DNA from: Actinomadura sp. 7K507 | GTDB taxonomy: Bacteria > Actinomycetota > Actinomycetes > Streptosporangiales > Streptosporangiaceae | Assembly: GCF_004348425.1 (NCBI RefSeq) | Contig: NZ_SMKK01000001.1 | Location: 81,013-145,012, forward strand | Direction: 5' to 3' | DNA: 64,000 nt | Shown: piece after piece, positions 42,846 through 50,014 of the stretch | How positions within the stretch are numbered: the first letter of the stretch is position 1 | Layout: each line of letters begins with the position of its first letter | Program-made: the position numbers and the translations under genes | The notes under the pieces: model-generated | What the model was told of the DNA's origin: nothing | The model's database searches: none | The model's input: the letters and a program-made list of their open reading frames with translations, nothing else

Positions 42846-42929
42846 GTCATGCGCGTCCAAGCGATGCGCGTCCAAGTCATGCGCGTCCAAGTCATGCGCG
42901 TCCAAGTCATGCGCGTCCAAGTCATGCCC
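42846..42929 (-). repeat. 15-bp tandem repeats spanning the hydroxylase stop codon
   Basis: Five units at 42846, 42861, 42876, 42891, 42906 (GTCATGCGCGTCCAA; the second has GCG for GTC) and a sixth partial one at 42921. The stop codon of the PobA-like gene (42922-42924) is inside the sixth unit, and each unit repeats the ATGAC sequence on the coding strand. Confidence 0.9.
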
Positions 42930-44121
42930 GCCGGTGGACGCGTCCGGCGGGCGGCAGGCCCACGTAGTTGTCGCAGAAGTCCTTCATCGCCGCTTCGGAG
43001 GTGCAGACGTGCTCGAGCTCGGCATGCTGGAGCCGCCATTCCATGGGGCTGGCCGGGTCGTGGTGCAGCAGCGCCGTCATCGAACGGGAGAACTGCTGGG
43101 CGCGCCAGACGCCGCGGAGCGCGTCGTCGGAGTAGGCGTCCAGCGCGGACCGGTCGCCGGACTCGTACCAGGTGCACAGCGCGTCGGCGAGCAGCCGCAC
43201 GTCCGCCGCGGCGAGGTTGAGGCCCTTCGCGGCGGTCGGCGGGACGATGTGGGCGGCGTCCCCCGCGAGGAACAGCCGTCCGTACTGCATCGGCTCCGCC
43301 ACGAAACTCCGCATCGCGGTGATGCTCTTCTGGGTGACGGTGCCCTCCGCGAGCGTCCAGCCGTCGTCGGTTCCGAGCCTCAGCTGGAGTTCCGCCCAGA
43401 TCCGGTCGTCGGACCAGCCGGCCAGGTCCTCGTCCGGCGCGACCTGAAGGTAGAACCGGCTGACCTCGCTCGACCGCATGCTGTGCAGGGCGAACCCGCG
43501 CTCGTGGCACGCGTAGATCAGCTCGAACGTGGAGGGAGGGACGTCCGCCAGCACGCCGAGCCACGCGAAGGGGTAGTCGTGCCGGTACGTCGTCAGGACG
43601 CCGTCGGGGACCGCACCGCGGGAGACCCCGTGGAAGCCGTCGCAGCCCGCGATGAAGTCGCAGGCCAGAACCCGTTCGGAGCCGTCCGCGGTCCGGTAGC
43701 GGACCTTCGGCGTGCCGGTGTCGACGCCTTCGAGCCGGACGTCGTCGACGTCGAACTCCAGCGGGAGGCCCGAGGCGATGCGGGCCGCGATCGCATCGGT
43801 GACGATCTCCTGCTGGCTGTACATGACGGCGGTGCAGCCGCCGGTCAGCTCGGCCATGGGGATCTGGTGGCGCTTCCCGTCGAACCGCATCTCGAACCCG
43901 TGGTGGACGGCGGCCTTCCGGCGCATCCGCTCGTCCAGGCCCAGCTCCTCAAGGAGGCGCGCGGTGCGATGTTCCAGCATGCCCGCCCTGATCCGTCCCT
44001 CCACGTGGGCGCGGCTCCGGTGTTCCAGGACGACCGCGTCGACTCCGGCGAGTTCCAGCATCCGGCCGAGGAGCAGCCCGGCGGGACCGGCTCCGATGAC
44101 GGCGACCTGTGTGCGTTCCAT
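42922..44121 (-). CDS. pobA: PobA-like FAD-dependent aromatic hydroxylase
   Basis: 399 residues, ATG 44121 after GGGGAGGG. FAD motifs: GAGPAG (residues 10-15), the DG motif ACDFIAGCDG and GDAAH (288-291). By alignment with P-hydroxybenzoate hydroxylase from memory, the substrate residues are kept: Tyr203 (for Tyr201), Ser214, Arg216, Arg222, Tyr224, Pro295 and Tyr386. It should therefore bind a benzoate by Arg216 and hydroxylate ortho to a para-OH or para-NH2 group. Unlike normal pobA loci, no protocatechuate dioxygenase is nearby; the operon partner is a 3-hydroxyanthranilate-dioxygenase homologue, so an aminobenzoate may be the real substrate (inference). Confidence 0.8.
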   Translation of the reverse strand: MERTQVAVIGAGPAGLLLGRMLELAGVDAVVLEHRSRAHVEGRIRAGMLEHRTARLLEELGLDERMRRKAAVHHGFEMRFDGKRHQIPMAELTGGCTAVMYSQQEIVTDAIAARIASGLPLEFDVDDVRLEGVDTGTPKVRYRTADGSERVLACDFIAGCDGFHGVSRGAVPDGVLTTYRHDYPFAWLGVLADVPPSTFELIYACHERGFALHSMRSSEVSRFYLQVAPDEDLAGWSDDRIWAELQLRLGTDDGWTLAEGTVTQKSITAMRSFVAEPMQYGRLFLAGDAAHIVPPTAAKGLNLAAADVRLLADALCTWYESGDRSALDAYSDDALRGVWRAQQFSRSMTALLHHDPASPMEWRLQHAELEHVCTSEAAMKDFCDNYVGLPPAGRVHRRA

Positions 44122-44122
44122 G

Positions 44123-44245
44123 TTGAACCCTCCCCGGGGCCGGCCACCGAGACGAACGTGGAGTCGGCGTTGACCCCTCCCCGGGGCCGGCCACCGAGAC
44201 AAGCGTGGAGTCAGTCACGTGGAGTCAGTCACGTGGTGTCAGTAG
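44123..44245 (-). repeat. 47-bp duplication plus three 14-bp repeats between dioxygenase and hydroxylase genes
   Basis: The 47-bp unit (44123-44169 and 44170-44216) includes the hydroxylase ribosome binding site. The 14-bp unit CGTGGAGTCAGTCA recurs at 44204, 44218 and 44232; the third contains the stop codon of the dioxygenase gene (44239-44241). The junction has clearly been duplicated. Confidence 0.85.
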
Positions 44246-44757
44246 GGCCGCAGCACGTCGCCGCAGCCGTCGCAGGTGCGGGCCTCGACGTCGTCGAAGA
44301 AGCGCTGGTAGGCCTTGCCGACCGGGTCGGTCGAGTAGTCGTCGACGTGGCACGACTCCTCGTGCAGGAACTCCCCGCACCCCTGGCAGAACCATTGGAA
44401 GCGGTCGAGTTCGCCGGGCCGGCGGAGCCGTTCGATGACGATGATGAAGGCGTCCGGGTCGAACCGGGGAGAGTGCGGCAGCCGGGACGGCGTGAAGATC
44501 GCCGACCCCTCCGGGACCACGTCGATCAGTTCCGTGCCGTCCGGCTGGAGGCTGTGCAGGCGCAGCTCCCCCCGGATCACGTACATCACCTCGTCGCTCG
44601 GATTGAGGTGGAACTCGCAGCGGTACTCGCGTCCCCGTGCCACGAAGGCGAGGGACTCGCTGTTCTGCCACAGCACCTCGACGCGTTTGCCGCTCTTGCC
44701 GAGCCGCTCGGCGATCCCTTCGAGATCCACGACCGGCATGCGATACGGCTGGGTCAT
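44239..44757 (-). CDS. nbaC: 3-hydroxyanthranilate 3,4-dioxygenase homologue
   Basis: 172 residues, ATG 44757. All catalytic positions of the bacterial enzyme are kept: iron ligands His50, Glu56 and His95; substrate residues Arg46, Arg98 and Glu109. The C-terminal rubredoxin-like iron site has Cys124/Cys127 (CQGC) and Cys162/Cys165 (CDGC). It opens an o-aminophenol-type carboxylated ring to an aminocarboxymuconate semialdehyde. Whether the ring is 3-hydroxyanthranilate or 4-amino-3-hydroxybenzoate is not decided by these residues. It lies between a RidA-like deaminase and the PobA-like hydroxylase in one minus-strand operon. A 13-codon mini-ORF precedes its start. Confidence 0.88.
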   Translation of the reverse strand: MTQPYRMPVVDLEGIAERLGKSGKRVEVLWQNSESLAFVARGREYRCEFHLNPSDEVMYVIRGELRLHSLQPDGTELIDVVPEGSAIFTPSRLPHSPRFDPDAFIIVIERLRRPGELDRFQWFCQGCGEFLHEESCHVDDYSTDPVGKAYQRFFDDVEARTCDGCGDVLRPY

Positions 44758-44848
44758 GATCGTGCCCCTTTCACCGGCGAGGCCCCGTGTCACAGCACGG
44801 CTGGGTCATGATCGCGCACCTTTCACCGGCGGGGGCCCGCGTCGACGA
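44745..44848 (-). repeat. 52-bp duplication of a deaminase/dioxygenase junction
   Basis: Copies 44745-44796 and 44797-44848 differ at about six positions. Each contains, on the coding strand, the sequence encoding GPRR-stop, GTGAAAGG and ATGACCCAGCC. One copy therefore holds the true end of the deaminase gene, the other the true start of the dioxygenase gene. Confidence 0.88.
44771..44809 (-). CDS. 12-residue mini-ORF MTQPCCDTGPRR before the dioxygenase
   Basis: Created by the 52-bp duplication: its start is a copy of the dioxygenase start (MTQP), its end a copy of the deaminase end (GPRR-TGA). It has its own GTGAAAGG 10-17 bases upstream, and its stop TGA overlaps the next ribosome binding site (TGAAAGGGG), 14 bases before ATG 44757. 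Whether it is translated or affects the dioxygenase is unknown. Confidence 0.45.
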   Translation of the reverse strand: MTQPCCDTGPRR

Positions 44849-45248
44849 CGGCGGCGGTGCACTCCACCTCGACCAGCACACCGGCCCGGTGCGGCGGGGC
44901 GTTGACGGTCGTGCGCGCCGGGAAGCTCTCGCAGTCGGCGAAGAACTCCCGGTAGGCCTTGTTGAACTCGGGGAACTGGGAGGCGTCGCGCAGGTAGCAG
45001 TTGCACTTGAGGATCGAGTCCTTGGTGCCGCCGGCGGCCTCCACGACCGCGACCAGGTTGGTGAGCGTCTGCCGGACCTGCTCGGCGAGGTCGTCGGAGA
45101 CGATCGTGCGCGTCGCCGGGTCCAGGGGGCCCGTGCCCGAGCAGAAGATGAGGTCGCCGTGGACGATCGCCTGGGACAGCGGCGGGCCGGTCCCCTCGGA
45201 GAAGCCGACCTTGGGCGCGTTGCTGGAACTGATCGAGACCTTCGACAT
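44823..45248 (-). CDS. RidA/YjgF-family protein, likely 2-aminomuconate deaminase
   Basis: 141 residues, ATG 45248. The fold markers are clear: LSQAIVHGDLIFCSGTGPLDP, EQVRQTLTNLVAVVEAAGG, and the end block PARTTVNAPPHRAGVLVEVECTA, which replaces the usual R-x-x-V-x-V-x-x-LP-x-x-x-x-VEIE; an arginine is kept in PARTTV. In 2-nitrobenzoate and aminophenol pathways a RidA-family deaminase hydrolyses 2-aminomuconate to 4-oxalocrotonate with loss of ammonia. Its place as first gene of the operon with an o-aminophenol-type dioxygenase strongly supports this role. Confidence 0.78.
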   Translation of the reverse strand: MSKVSISSSNAPKVGFSEGTGPPLSQAIVHGDLIFCSGTGPLDPATRTIVSDDLAEQVRQTLTNLVAVVEAAGGTKDSILKCNCYLRDASQFPEFNKAYREFFADCESFPARTTVNAPPHRAGVLVEVECTAAVVDAGPRR

Positions 45249-45283
45249 GCCACTCCTCGCTCGACTCGGCACCCGCTCGGCGC

Positions 45284-45313
45284 GACTCTAACGACCATAT
45301 TGGTTAGAGTCAA
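45284..45313 (-). promoter_or_regulatory. Deaminase-dioxygenase operon promoter with embedded palindrome
   Basis: Minus strand TTGACT (45313-45308), 17-bp spacer, TAGAGT (45290-45285). The palindrome GACTCTAAC-N10-GTTAGAGTC (45284-45311) spans both hexamers, and ACCA-TAT-TGGT (45294-45304) is nested inside. A bound dimer would exclude RNA polymerase, so the operon should be derepressed by an effector. Confidence 0.75.
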
Positions 45314-45362
45314 TGATCCTTGACCAAGCCCTGCTCGGCGACCTGCGGCACCCCCTGCCCGA

Positions 45363-45397
45363 TTGTCAGTCAGCCACTAATCCATCATAATGGTTAT
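45363..45397 (+). promoter_or_regulatory. Decarboxylase operon promoter with operator over the -10 box
   Basis: TTGTCA (45363-45368), 17-bp spacer, CATAAT (45386-45391), 31 bases before ATG 45422. The inverted repeat CCAT-CATA-ATGG (45382-45393), extended as TAATCCAT...ATGGTTA, covers the -10 box and resembles the core of the neighbouring minus-strand operator. Confidence 0.65.
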
Positions 45398-45421
45398 TCG
45401 AAACAAGGTTCTGAGGATGGC

Positions 45422-46471
45422 ATGACACCGACTCAACAGCCCGCCGCACCGGGGCCAGCGGGCGGACCGGCGGCGGTGGACGTCCACGCGCACGCGCTGC
45501 CGATGCCGCTGCTCCGCCACCTCGCCGGCCACGGCCGCGCGGACCTGTCCCAGGTCGACTCGGGAACGCTGTTCCTGCACCCGAGCGTGTCCGGGCTCGC
45601 CGAGGGCGCCCGAATCCCGCTGCCCGCCGAGCAGTACGACGTCCCGCGCCGCCTGGCGTCCATGGACGCCGCCGGAATCGGCCTGCAGCTGGTCTCGGCA
45701 CCGCCGTTCGTGTTCGGGTCGACCTCGGACGACCATGAGCTGGTCATGGAGGTCACCCGCCGGTCCAACGACGCGCTCGCCGAGCACGTGGCGGAGGGCG
45801 GAGGGCGGCTCGCCGCCCTGGGAACGGTCCCGGTCGGCCTGCCGGGAGCGGCCGGGGAGGCGGCCCGCTGCCTCGACGAACTCGGGATGGCCGGGCTGAC
45901 CACCGGCACCTTCGGCGCCGGCCGCGAACTCGACGACCCGGTCAACGAGGACGTATGGGCGCTGCTGAGCGAACGGCGGGCCTTCTGCCTGGTGCATCCC
46001 AGCCGCGCGTCCTCCCCCGCCCGGCTCCGCGACTTCCACCTGGTGCAACTGCTCGGCTATCCGGCGGAGACGGCGCTCGCCGCCGCCCGCCTCATCTTCG
46101 GCGGCGTGCTTGACCGGCACGATCCGGTGCTGTGCCTGGTGCACGGTGGCGGATGCCTGCCCGGACTGATGCCCAGGCTCGGCATCGGCTGGGAGCGCAA
46201 GAACGAGTCGCGGACGATTCCGCGGTCGCCGCGCGACTACCTGCGCCGGCTGCACTTCGACACCGCGGTCTTCGACGGCACCGCCCTGCGCCGCCTGATC
46301 GAGGACGCCGGGCACGACCGGGTCCTGCTCGGCACTGACCTGCCGTTCGATCTCGCGGACGTCGAAGCGGTCGCCACGATCCGGGCGCAGAACCTGGACC
46401 CGGCGGCCGAGCGCGCGATCCTTTCGGGGAACGCGATGAGGCTGATCCCCTCCCTGAACGAGTCGCCCTGA
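45422..46471 (+). CDS. ACMSD-like amidohydrolase decarboxylase
   Basis: 349 residues, ATG 45422. The metal and catalytic residues of 2-amino-3-carboxymuconate 6-semialdehyde decarboxylase are all in place: His22 and His24 (DVHAHALP), His192 (LVHPS), His241 (VHGGG) and Asp306 (LGTDLPFD). It removes the carboxyl group of the ring-cleavage product, giving 2-aminomuconate 6-semialdehyde. Divergent from the dioxygenase operon; co-transcribed with the tautomerase and dehydrogenase genes downstream. Confidence 0.85.
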   Translation: MTPTQQPAAPGPAGGPAAVDVHAHALPMPLLRHLAGHGRADLSQVDSGTLFLHPSVSGLAEGARIPLPAEQYDVPRRLASMDAAGIGLQLVSAPPFVFGSTSDDHELVMEVTRRSNDALAEHVAEGGGRLAALGTVPVGLPGAAGEAARCLDELGMAGLTTGTFGAGRELDDPVNEDVWALLSERRAFCLVHPSRASSPARLRDFHLVQLLGYPAETALAAARLIFGGVLDRHDPVLCLVHGGGCLPGLMPRLGIGWERKNESRTIPRSPRDYLRRLHFDTAVFDGTALRRLIEDAGHDRVLLGTDLPFDLADVEAVATIRAQNLDPAAERAILSGNAMRLIPSLNESP

Positions 46472-46496
46472 ACGCGTCGCCCTGAACGACCGCCCC
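46455..46496 (+). repeat. Three 14-bp tandem repeats across the decarboxylase stop codon
   Basis: TGAACGAGTCGCCC (46455), TGAACGCGTCGCCC (46469) and TGAACGACCGCCCC (46483). The stop TGA 46469-46471 is the first triplet of the second unit. Confidence 0.85.
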
Positions 46497-46516
46497 GCCC
46501 TAAGGAGACTTCCGAC

Positions 46517-46828
46517 ATGCCTCTCGTCCAGATCAGCCTGGCGGCGGGAAGGCCGCCCGGCCAGATCCGAGACCTGATCAGCGAGGTGCACGACGCGGTC
46601 GTGCGCGCCACGGGCACCGACCCGGCACGCGTACGGGTGCTCGTCCAGGAGATCCCCCCGGCGCACTGGGCCGCCGGCGGGGTCACGCTCGCCGAGCGCG
46701 ACGCCTCCCGCCCGGCAGGCACAGCAGGCGCAGGCACAGCAGGCACGGGCACAGCAGGCACGGGCACAGCAGGAACAGAGGCTCCCGACACAGCACACAC
46801 AGCACACACCCCCGGCACAGAGGAATGA
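46517..46828 (+). CDS. 4-oxalocrotonate tautomerase with repeat-derived tail
   Basis: 103 residues. The first about 62 residues are a normal 4-OT subunit: after Met removal Pro1 is the base, Arg11 (LAAGR) and the arginine of RVRVLV correspond to Arg11 and Arg39, and HWAAGG replaces HFGIGG at Phe50. 4-OT converts 4-oxalocrotonate enol and keto forms. The extra 40 residues are Gly/Thr/Ala-rich (AGTGTAGTGTAGT) and are encoded mainly by a 15-bp repeat array; 4-OTs normally stop near residue 62-64. The tail may be disordered. It lies between the decarboxylase and the dehydrogenase. Confidence 0.8.
   Translation: MPLVQISLAAGRPPGQIRDLISEVHDAVVRATGTDPARVRVLVQEIPPAHWAAGGVTLAERDASRPAGTAGAGTAGTGTAGTGTAGTEAPDTAHTAHTPGTEE
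46718..46777 (+). repeat. Four 15-bp tandem repeats near the tautomerase 3' end
   Basis: Units at 46718, 46733, 46748 and 46763 (GGCACAGCAGGCACG with minor changes); in frame, encoding repeated GTAGT/GTAGA. Shorter CACACAG repeats follow at 46790-46808. The gene stop is 50 bp downstream. Confidence 0.85.
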
Positions 46829-46841
46829 GGGTCAGCAGCAC

Positions 46842-48278
46842 ATGGAGTTCTTCGGGCACGTCATCGACGGCGAGGAAGCCGAGTCGCAGGACGGCGCACG
46901 GTTCGACACCGTCGATCCCTGGACCCGGCAGGCCTGGGGCCAGGTGGCGCTCGCCTCACCGGACGACGTCGAGCGGGCGGTCGCGGCCGCCCGGCGGGCG
47001 TTCGACGACGGGCCCTGGCCGCGCATGGGCCACGCCGAGCGCGGCCGTATCCTGCACCGCCTCGCCGACCTGGTCGAGGAGCACAAGCGGGAACTCGGCA
47101 TGGCAGACACCCGAGACATGGGCAAGCCGGTCGCCCAGAGCAGCGGCAACGACGTCGGCCGCTCCGCCGACAACCTGAGGTTCTTCGCCGACCACGCGAA
47201 GCTGGCGGCGGCGGACACGCTGCCGATGGACAGCGGCCACCATGCCTACAGCGTGTACGGCCCGGCCGGGGTCGCCGCGGCCATCGCGCCGTGGAACTTC
47301 CCGCTGATGCTGGAGACCTGGAAGGTCGCACCGGCCCTGGCCTGGGGCAACACGGTCGTACTCAAGCCCGCCGAGGACAGTCCCGCATCGGCGACGATGC
47401 TCGCGCGGCTCGCGATCGAGGCGGGGCTGCCGCCCGGCGTCCTCAACGTCGTGCACGGCTACGGCCCGCAGTCGGCCGGGCAGGCGCTGACCGAGAGCGC
47501 CGGGATCGACCGGGTCACGTTCACCGGCGCGTCCAGCACCGGCCGGTCCATCGCGCGGATCGCGGGCGGCAACCTGGTTCCGGTGAGCCTGGAACTCGGC
47601 GGCAAGGGCGCCAACGTCGTGTTCGCCGACGCCGAACTCGGCAACGCGGTGGACTGGTCCGTCCGGGCCATCTTCACCAACGCCGGTCAGGTGTGCCTCG
47701 CCGGCAGCCGGCTCTACGTGCAGCGCGAGGTGTACGACGAGTTCCTCGACCGTTTCGTCGCCGCCGCCGAGGCGATGGTGGTCGGCGACCCGAGCGAGCC
47801 GGAGACCCGGCTCGGCCCGCTCGCCTCGCAGAGCCACTACGAGAAGGTGCGCGGGTACATCGAGACCATCGAGTCGGAGGGCGGCCGGATCCGTACCGGA
47901 GGGCTCGGCTCGGGCTGGGTCGTCCGCCCCACGGTGGTCACGGACATGCCGCAGGACGCACCGCACTGCCGGGAGGAGATCTTCGGCCCGCTGGTCACCG
48001 TGACGCCGTTCGACACCGAGGCCGACGCGATCGCCCTGGCCAACGACACCCCGTACGGCCTCAACGCCATGCTGTTCACCGAGAACCTGAGCCGGGCGCA
48101 CCGCGTGTCCGGGATGCTCCGCGCCGGGACGGTGTGGGTGAACTGCTTCTTCATCCGCGATCTGCGCGCACCGTTCGGCGGCGTCGGGGCGTCGGGCCTG
48201 GGCCGCGAGGGCGGCGAGTTCAGCCGCGACTTCTTCACCGAGCCCAAGGCGGTCGTCATGCAGATCGACCGCGGCTAG
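46842..48278 (+). CDS. 2-aminomuconate/2-hydroxymuconate semialdehyde dehydrogenase-type aldehyde dehydrogenase
   Basis: 478 residues, ATG 46842. Catalytic Cys285 (NAGQVCLAGSR), Glu251 (LELGGK) and Asn152 (PWNFP) are all present, and the coenzyme motif FTGASSTGRSI fits NAD use. The length and sequence agree with semialdehyde dehydrogenases of meta-cleavage pathways (DmpC/NbaE group). With the decarboxylase upstream it should oxidise 2-aminomuconate 6-semialdehyde to 2-aminomuconate, the substrate of the RidA-like deaminase encoded divergently. Confidence 0.85.
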   Translation: MEFFGHVIDGEEAESQDGARFDTVDPWTRQAWGQVALASPDDVERAVAAARRAFDDGPWPRMGHAERGRILHRLADLVEEHKRELGMADTRDMGKPVAQSSGNDVGRSADNLRFFADHAKLAAADTLPMDSGHHAYSVYGPAGVAAAIAPWNFPLMLETWKVAPALAWGNTVVLKPAEDSPASATMLARLAIEAGLPPGVLNVVHGYGPQSAGQALTESAGIDRVTFTGASSTGRSIARIAGGNLVPVSLELGGKGANVVFADAELGNAVDWSVRAIFTNAGQVCLAGSRLYVQREVYDEFLDRFVAAAEAMVVGDPSEPETRLGPLASQSHYEKVRGYIETIESEGGRIRTGGLGSGWVVRPTVVTDMPQDAPHCREEIFGPLVTVTPFDTEADAIALANDTPYGLNAMLFTENLSRAHRVSGMLRAGTVWVNCFFIRDLRAPFGGVGASGLGREGGEFSRDFFTEPKAVVMQIDRG

Positions 48279-48291
48279 CCCCCGGTACGGC

Positions 48292-49482
48292 TTGAGCGAC
48301 CTGTCCTCATCGGGATCGCGGGCGCGTGGCGGGCGCGCGGAACGCACGTCACGCGTCTGGCCGCTGTACGCGGGGGGCTTCCTCGGCCCCTACGCCGGCA
48401 CCATGGTCACCCCGATCCTGCACGAGGTGGCCGACGGCCTGGACAGCACGCCCGAGGCGGCCACCGCCGCCGTGACCGCGTACATGATCCCGTTCGCCGC
48501 CCTGCTGCTGGTCTCGGGGACCTGGACGGAGCGCTGGGGACGGCGCCGCACCATGCGCGCGTCCCTGGCCGTCTTCGTCCTGGCGTCCGCGCTCTGCGCC
48601 CTCGCCCCCACGATCGAGACGTTCCTGGCGGGACGCGTGCTCCAGGGCGCCACGAACGCCTTCACCACCCCGCTCCTGGTCGCCGCGATCAGCGACAGCA
48701 CGCCCCGTGAACGGCTCGGGCGGGCACTCGGCCTGTTCGCCGCCATGCAGGCCGCGGGCCAGACGTTCAGCCCCCTCGTCAGCGGGGTGTCGGCGGCCGT
48801 GGACTGGCGGCTGGCCTTCGTCTTCCCCTCCGCCGTCGCCCTCGCGCTCGCGCTGCTCCCGCCCTCGGAGGCCGCCACCGCCCGCAGGTCCGCCGGCCGG
48901 GCGTCCTGGCGCGTCCTGGCCAACCGGCGGCTGGCGACCGCGGCGGCCCTGTCGTTCCTGTGCTACCTGCCCGCGATGGCGCTCACCATCATCGCGATTC
49001 TGCGCGCGGACGAGCGGTTCGGGCTCGGCCCGGCCGAACGGGGACTGGTCGGCGCGGGATTCGGCATCGCCGGGCTGGTGTGCGCCACCACGCTCGGCCG
49101 CCTCCTCGACCGCCTCGGGCCGCGCCGCCTCGGCCTCGCGATGAACGTCCTCCTGGCCGCCGGTCTCCTGACCGCGGCGCTGGGCCCCACCCTCACGCTC
49201 CTGGTATGCGGCGTCGTGCTCACCGGCATCGCCGTACCCGGCTTGCGCAGCACGGTGAACTCGCTCGCCGCCGGCAGCGCCCCGTCCAACCGCGCGGGAG
49301 CCACCTCGCTCGCGCTCTCCGCCCAGTTCTTCGGAGGCGCGCTCGCCCCCGTGCTGTGCGTCCCGCTGTACGCCGCCCACGGCGAACCTGCCTTCGCCGC
49401 CACCGCCGCCGCCCCGGCCCTGGCCATCCTGCTCCTCCTCAGCGGACGCCTCCTGACCACGGACCGCGGCGCGCCCAGGTGA
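48292..49482 (+). CDS. MFS transporter (12-helix)
   Basis: 396 residues from TTG 48292, 13 bases after the dehydrogenase stop. Twelve hydrophobic helices; the A-motif-like loop between helices 2 and 3 is TERWGRRRTMRAS, and a second copy of the motif in the C-half is GRLLDRLGPRRLGLAM. The start lacks a strong ribosome binding site, so translation may rely on coupling. It could import the aromatic substrate or export a toxic intermediate; the ABC importer upstream is another candidate for uptake. Family assignment is firm, substrate is not. Confidence 0.8.
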   Translation: MSDLSSSGSRARGGRAERTSRVWPLYAGGFLGPYAGTMVTPILHEVADGLDSTPEAATAAVTAYMIPFAALLLVSGTWTERWGRRRTMRASLAVFVLASALCALAPTIETFLAGRVLQGATNAFTTPLLVAAISDSTPRERLGRALGLFAAMQAAGQTFSPLVSGVSAAVDWRLAFVFPSAVALALALLPPSEAATARRSAGRASWRVLANRRLATAAALSFLCYLPAMALTIIAILRADERFGLGPAERGLVGAGFGIAGLVCATTLGRLLDRLGPRRLGLAMNVLLAAGLLTAALGPTLTLLVCGVVLTGIAVPGLRSTVNSLAAGSAPSNRAGATSLALSAQFFGGALAPVLCVPLYAAHGEPAFAATAAAPALAILLLLSGRLLTTDRGAPR

Positions 49483-49518
49483 AGGCCCGCCCGGTGACGT
49501 CGGGTGGGGCAACGGGCG

Positions 49519-49860
49519 TCAGGTGATCCACCCGTCCGCACGGGCCTGGTCCAGGACCTGCTCCGCCTCGCGGCTGTCGAGCATCTCCAGGCCGCGGACC
49601 GCCCAGAACCGCAGCGACTCGTCCGGGCTCTCCAGCTGATCGCCGAACACGCCCAGCGCCTGGGCGGACCGGGCCTCGGCGAGGAGTTCCAGCAGCCGGC
49701 AGCGCAGGTCCGGGTCGTCGCGCTCCCCCTCGAACTCCGCGATCAGCTCGCCGACGTACCCGTCGGCGTGCTCGCGCAGGAAGTCGAACGCGTCCTCCCG
49801 TACCTGCGCGTCACTCTTGCGCATGAGCTGCATGGCCTGATCGAAACGCCGCCGAGACAT
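49519..49860 (-). CDS. Small HEAT-repeat protein
   Basis: 113 residues, ATG 49860. Three helix-hairpin repeats can be seen: DAQVREDAFDFLREHADGYV, DPDLRCRLLELLAEARSAQAL and DESLRFWAVRGLEMLDSREA. Repeat proteins like this scaffold interactions and are common, of unknown role, in actinomycetes. It is convergent with the MFS gene and divergent from fmdB across 154 bp without an obvious promoter. Confidence 0.7.
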   Translation of the reverse strand: MSRRRFDQAMQLMRKSDAQVREDAFDFLREHADGYVGELIAEFEGERDDPDLRCRLLELLAEARSAQALGVFGDQLESPDESLRFWAVRGLEMLDSREAEQVLDQARADGWIT

Positions 49861-50014
49861 GCCCCGAGCCTACGGCCGGACACCGACACGCGCCGGGTGA
49901 TCCAGGGCGGTTCGTTTCATCGCGGGGGGCGACCCCCACACCCCCGAGAAAGACGGTTTACCGGTGCTTCTCGGCGGAATAGTCCGCCTCAGACGCTATC
50001 CGGGGGGACTGCTC

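Noticed and set aside
42846..42929. Regular repeats considered as a CRISPR array
   Set aside because: Units of 15 bp are directly adjacent without spacers, and no cas gene is present.
42922..44121. Interpretation as an ordinary protocatechuate pathway
   Set aside because: No protocatechuate 3,4- or 4,5-dioxygenase or beta-ketoadipate genes are in the window, while all partners fit an aminophenol route. It is kept as an alternative only for the hydroxylase itself.
42013..44811. Open frame of 932 codons on the plus strand
   Set aside because: It is antisense to the hydratase, hydroxylase and dioxygenase genes, which show complete catalytic motifs. Its composition (Arg/Gly/Val/Asp-rich, no domains) is the usual mirror of high-GC codon bias.
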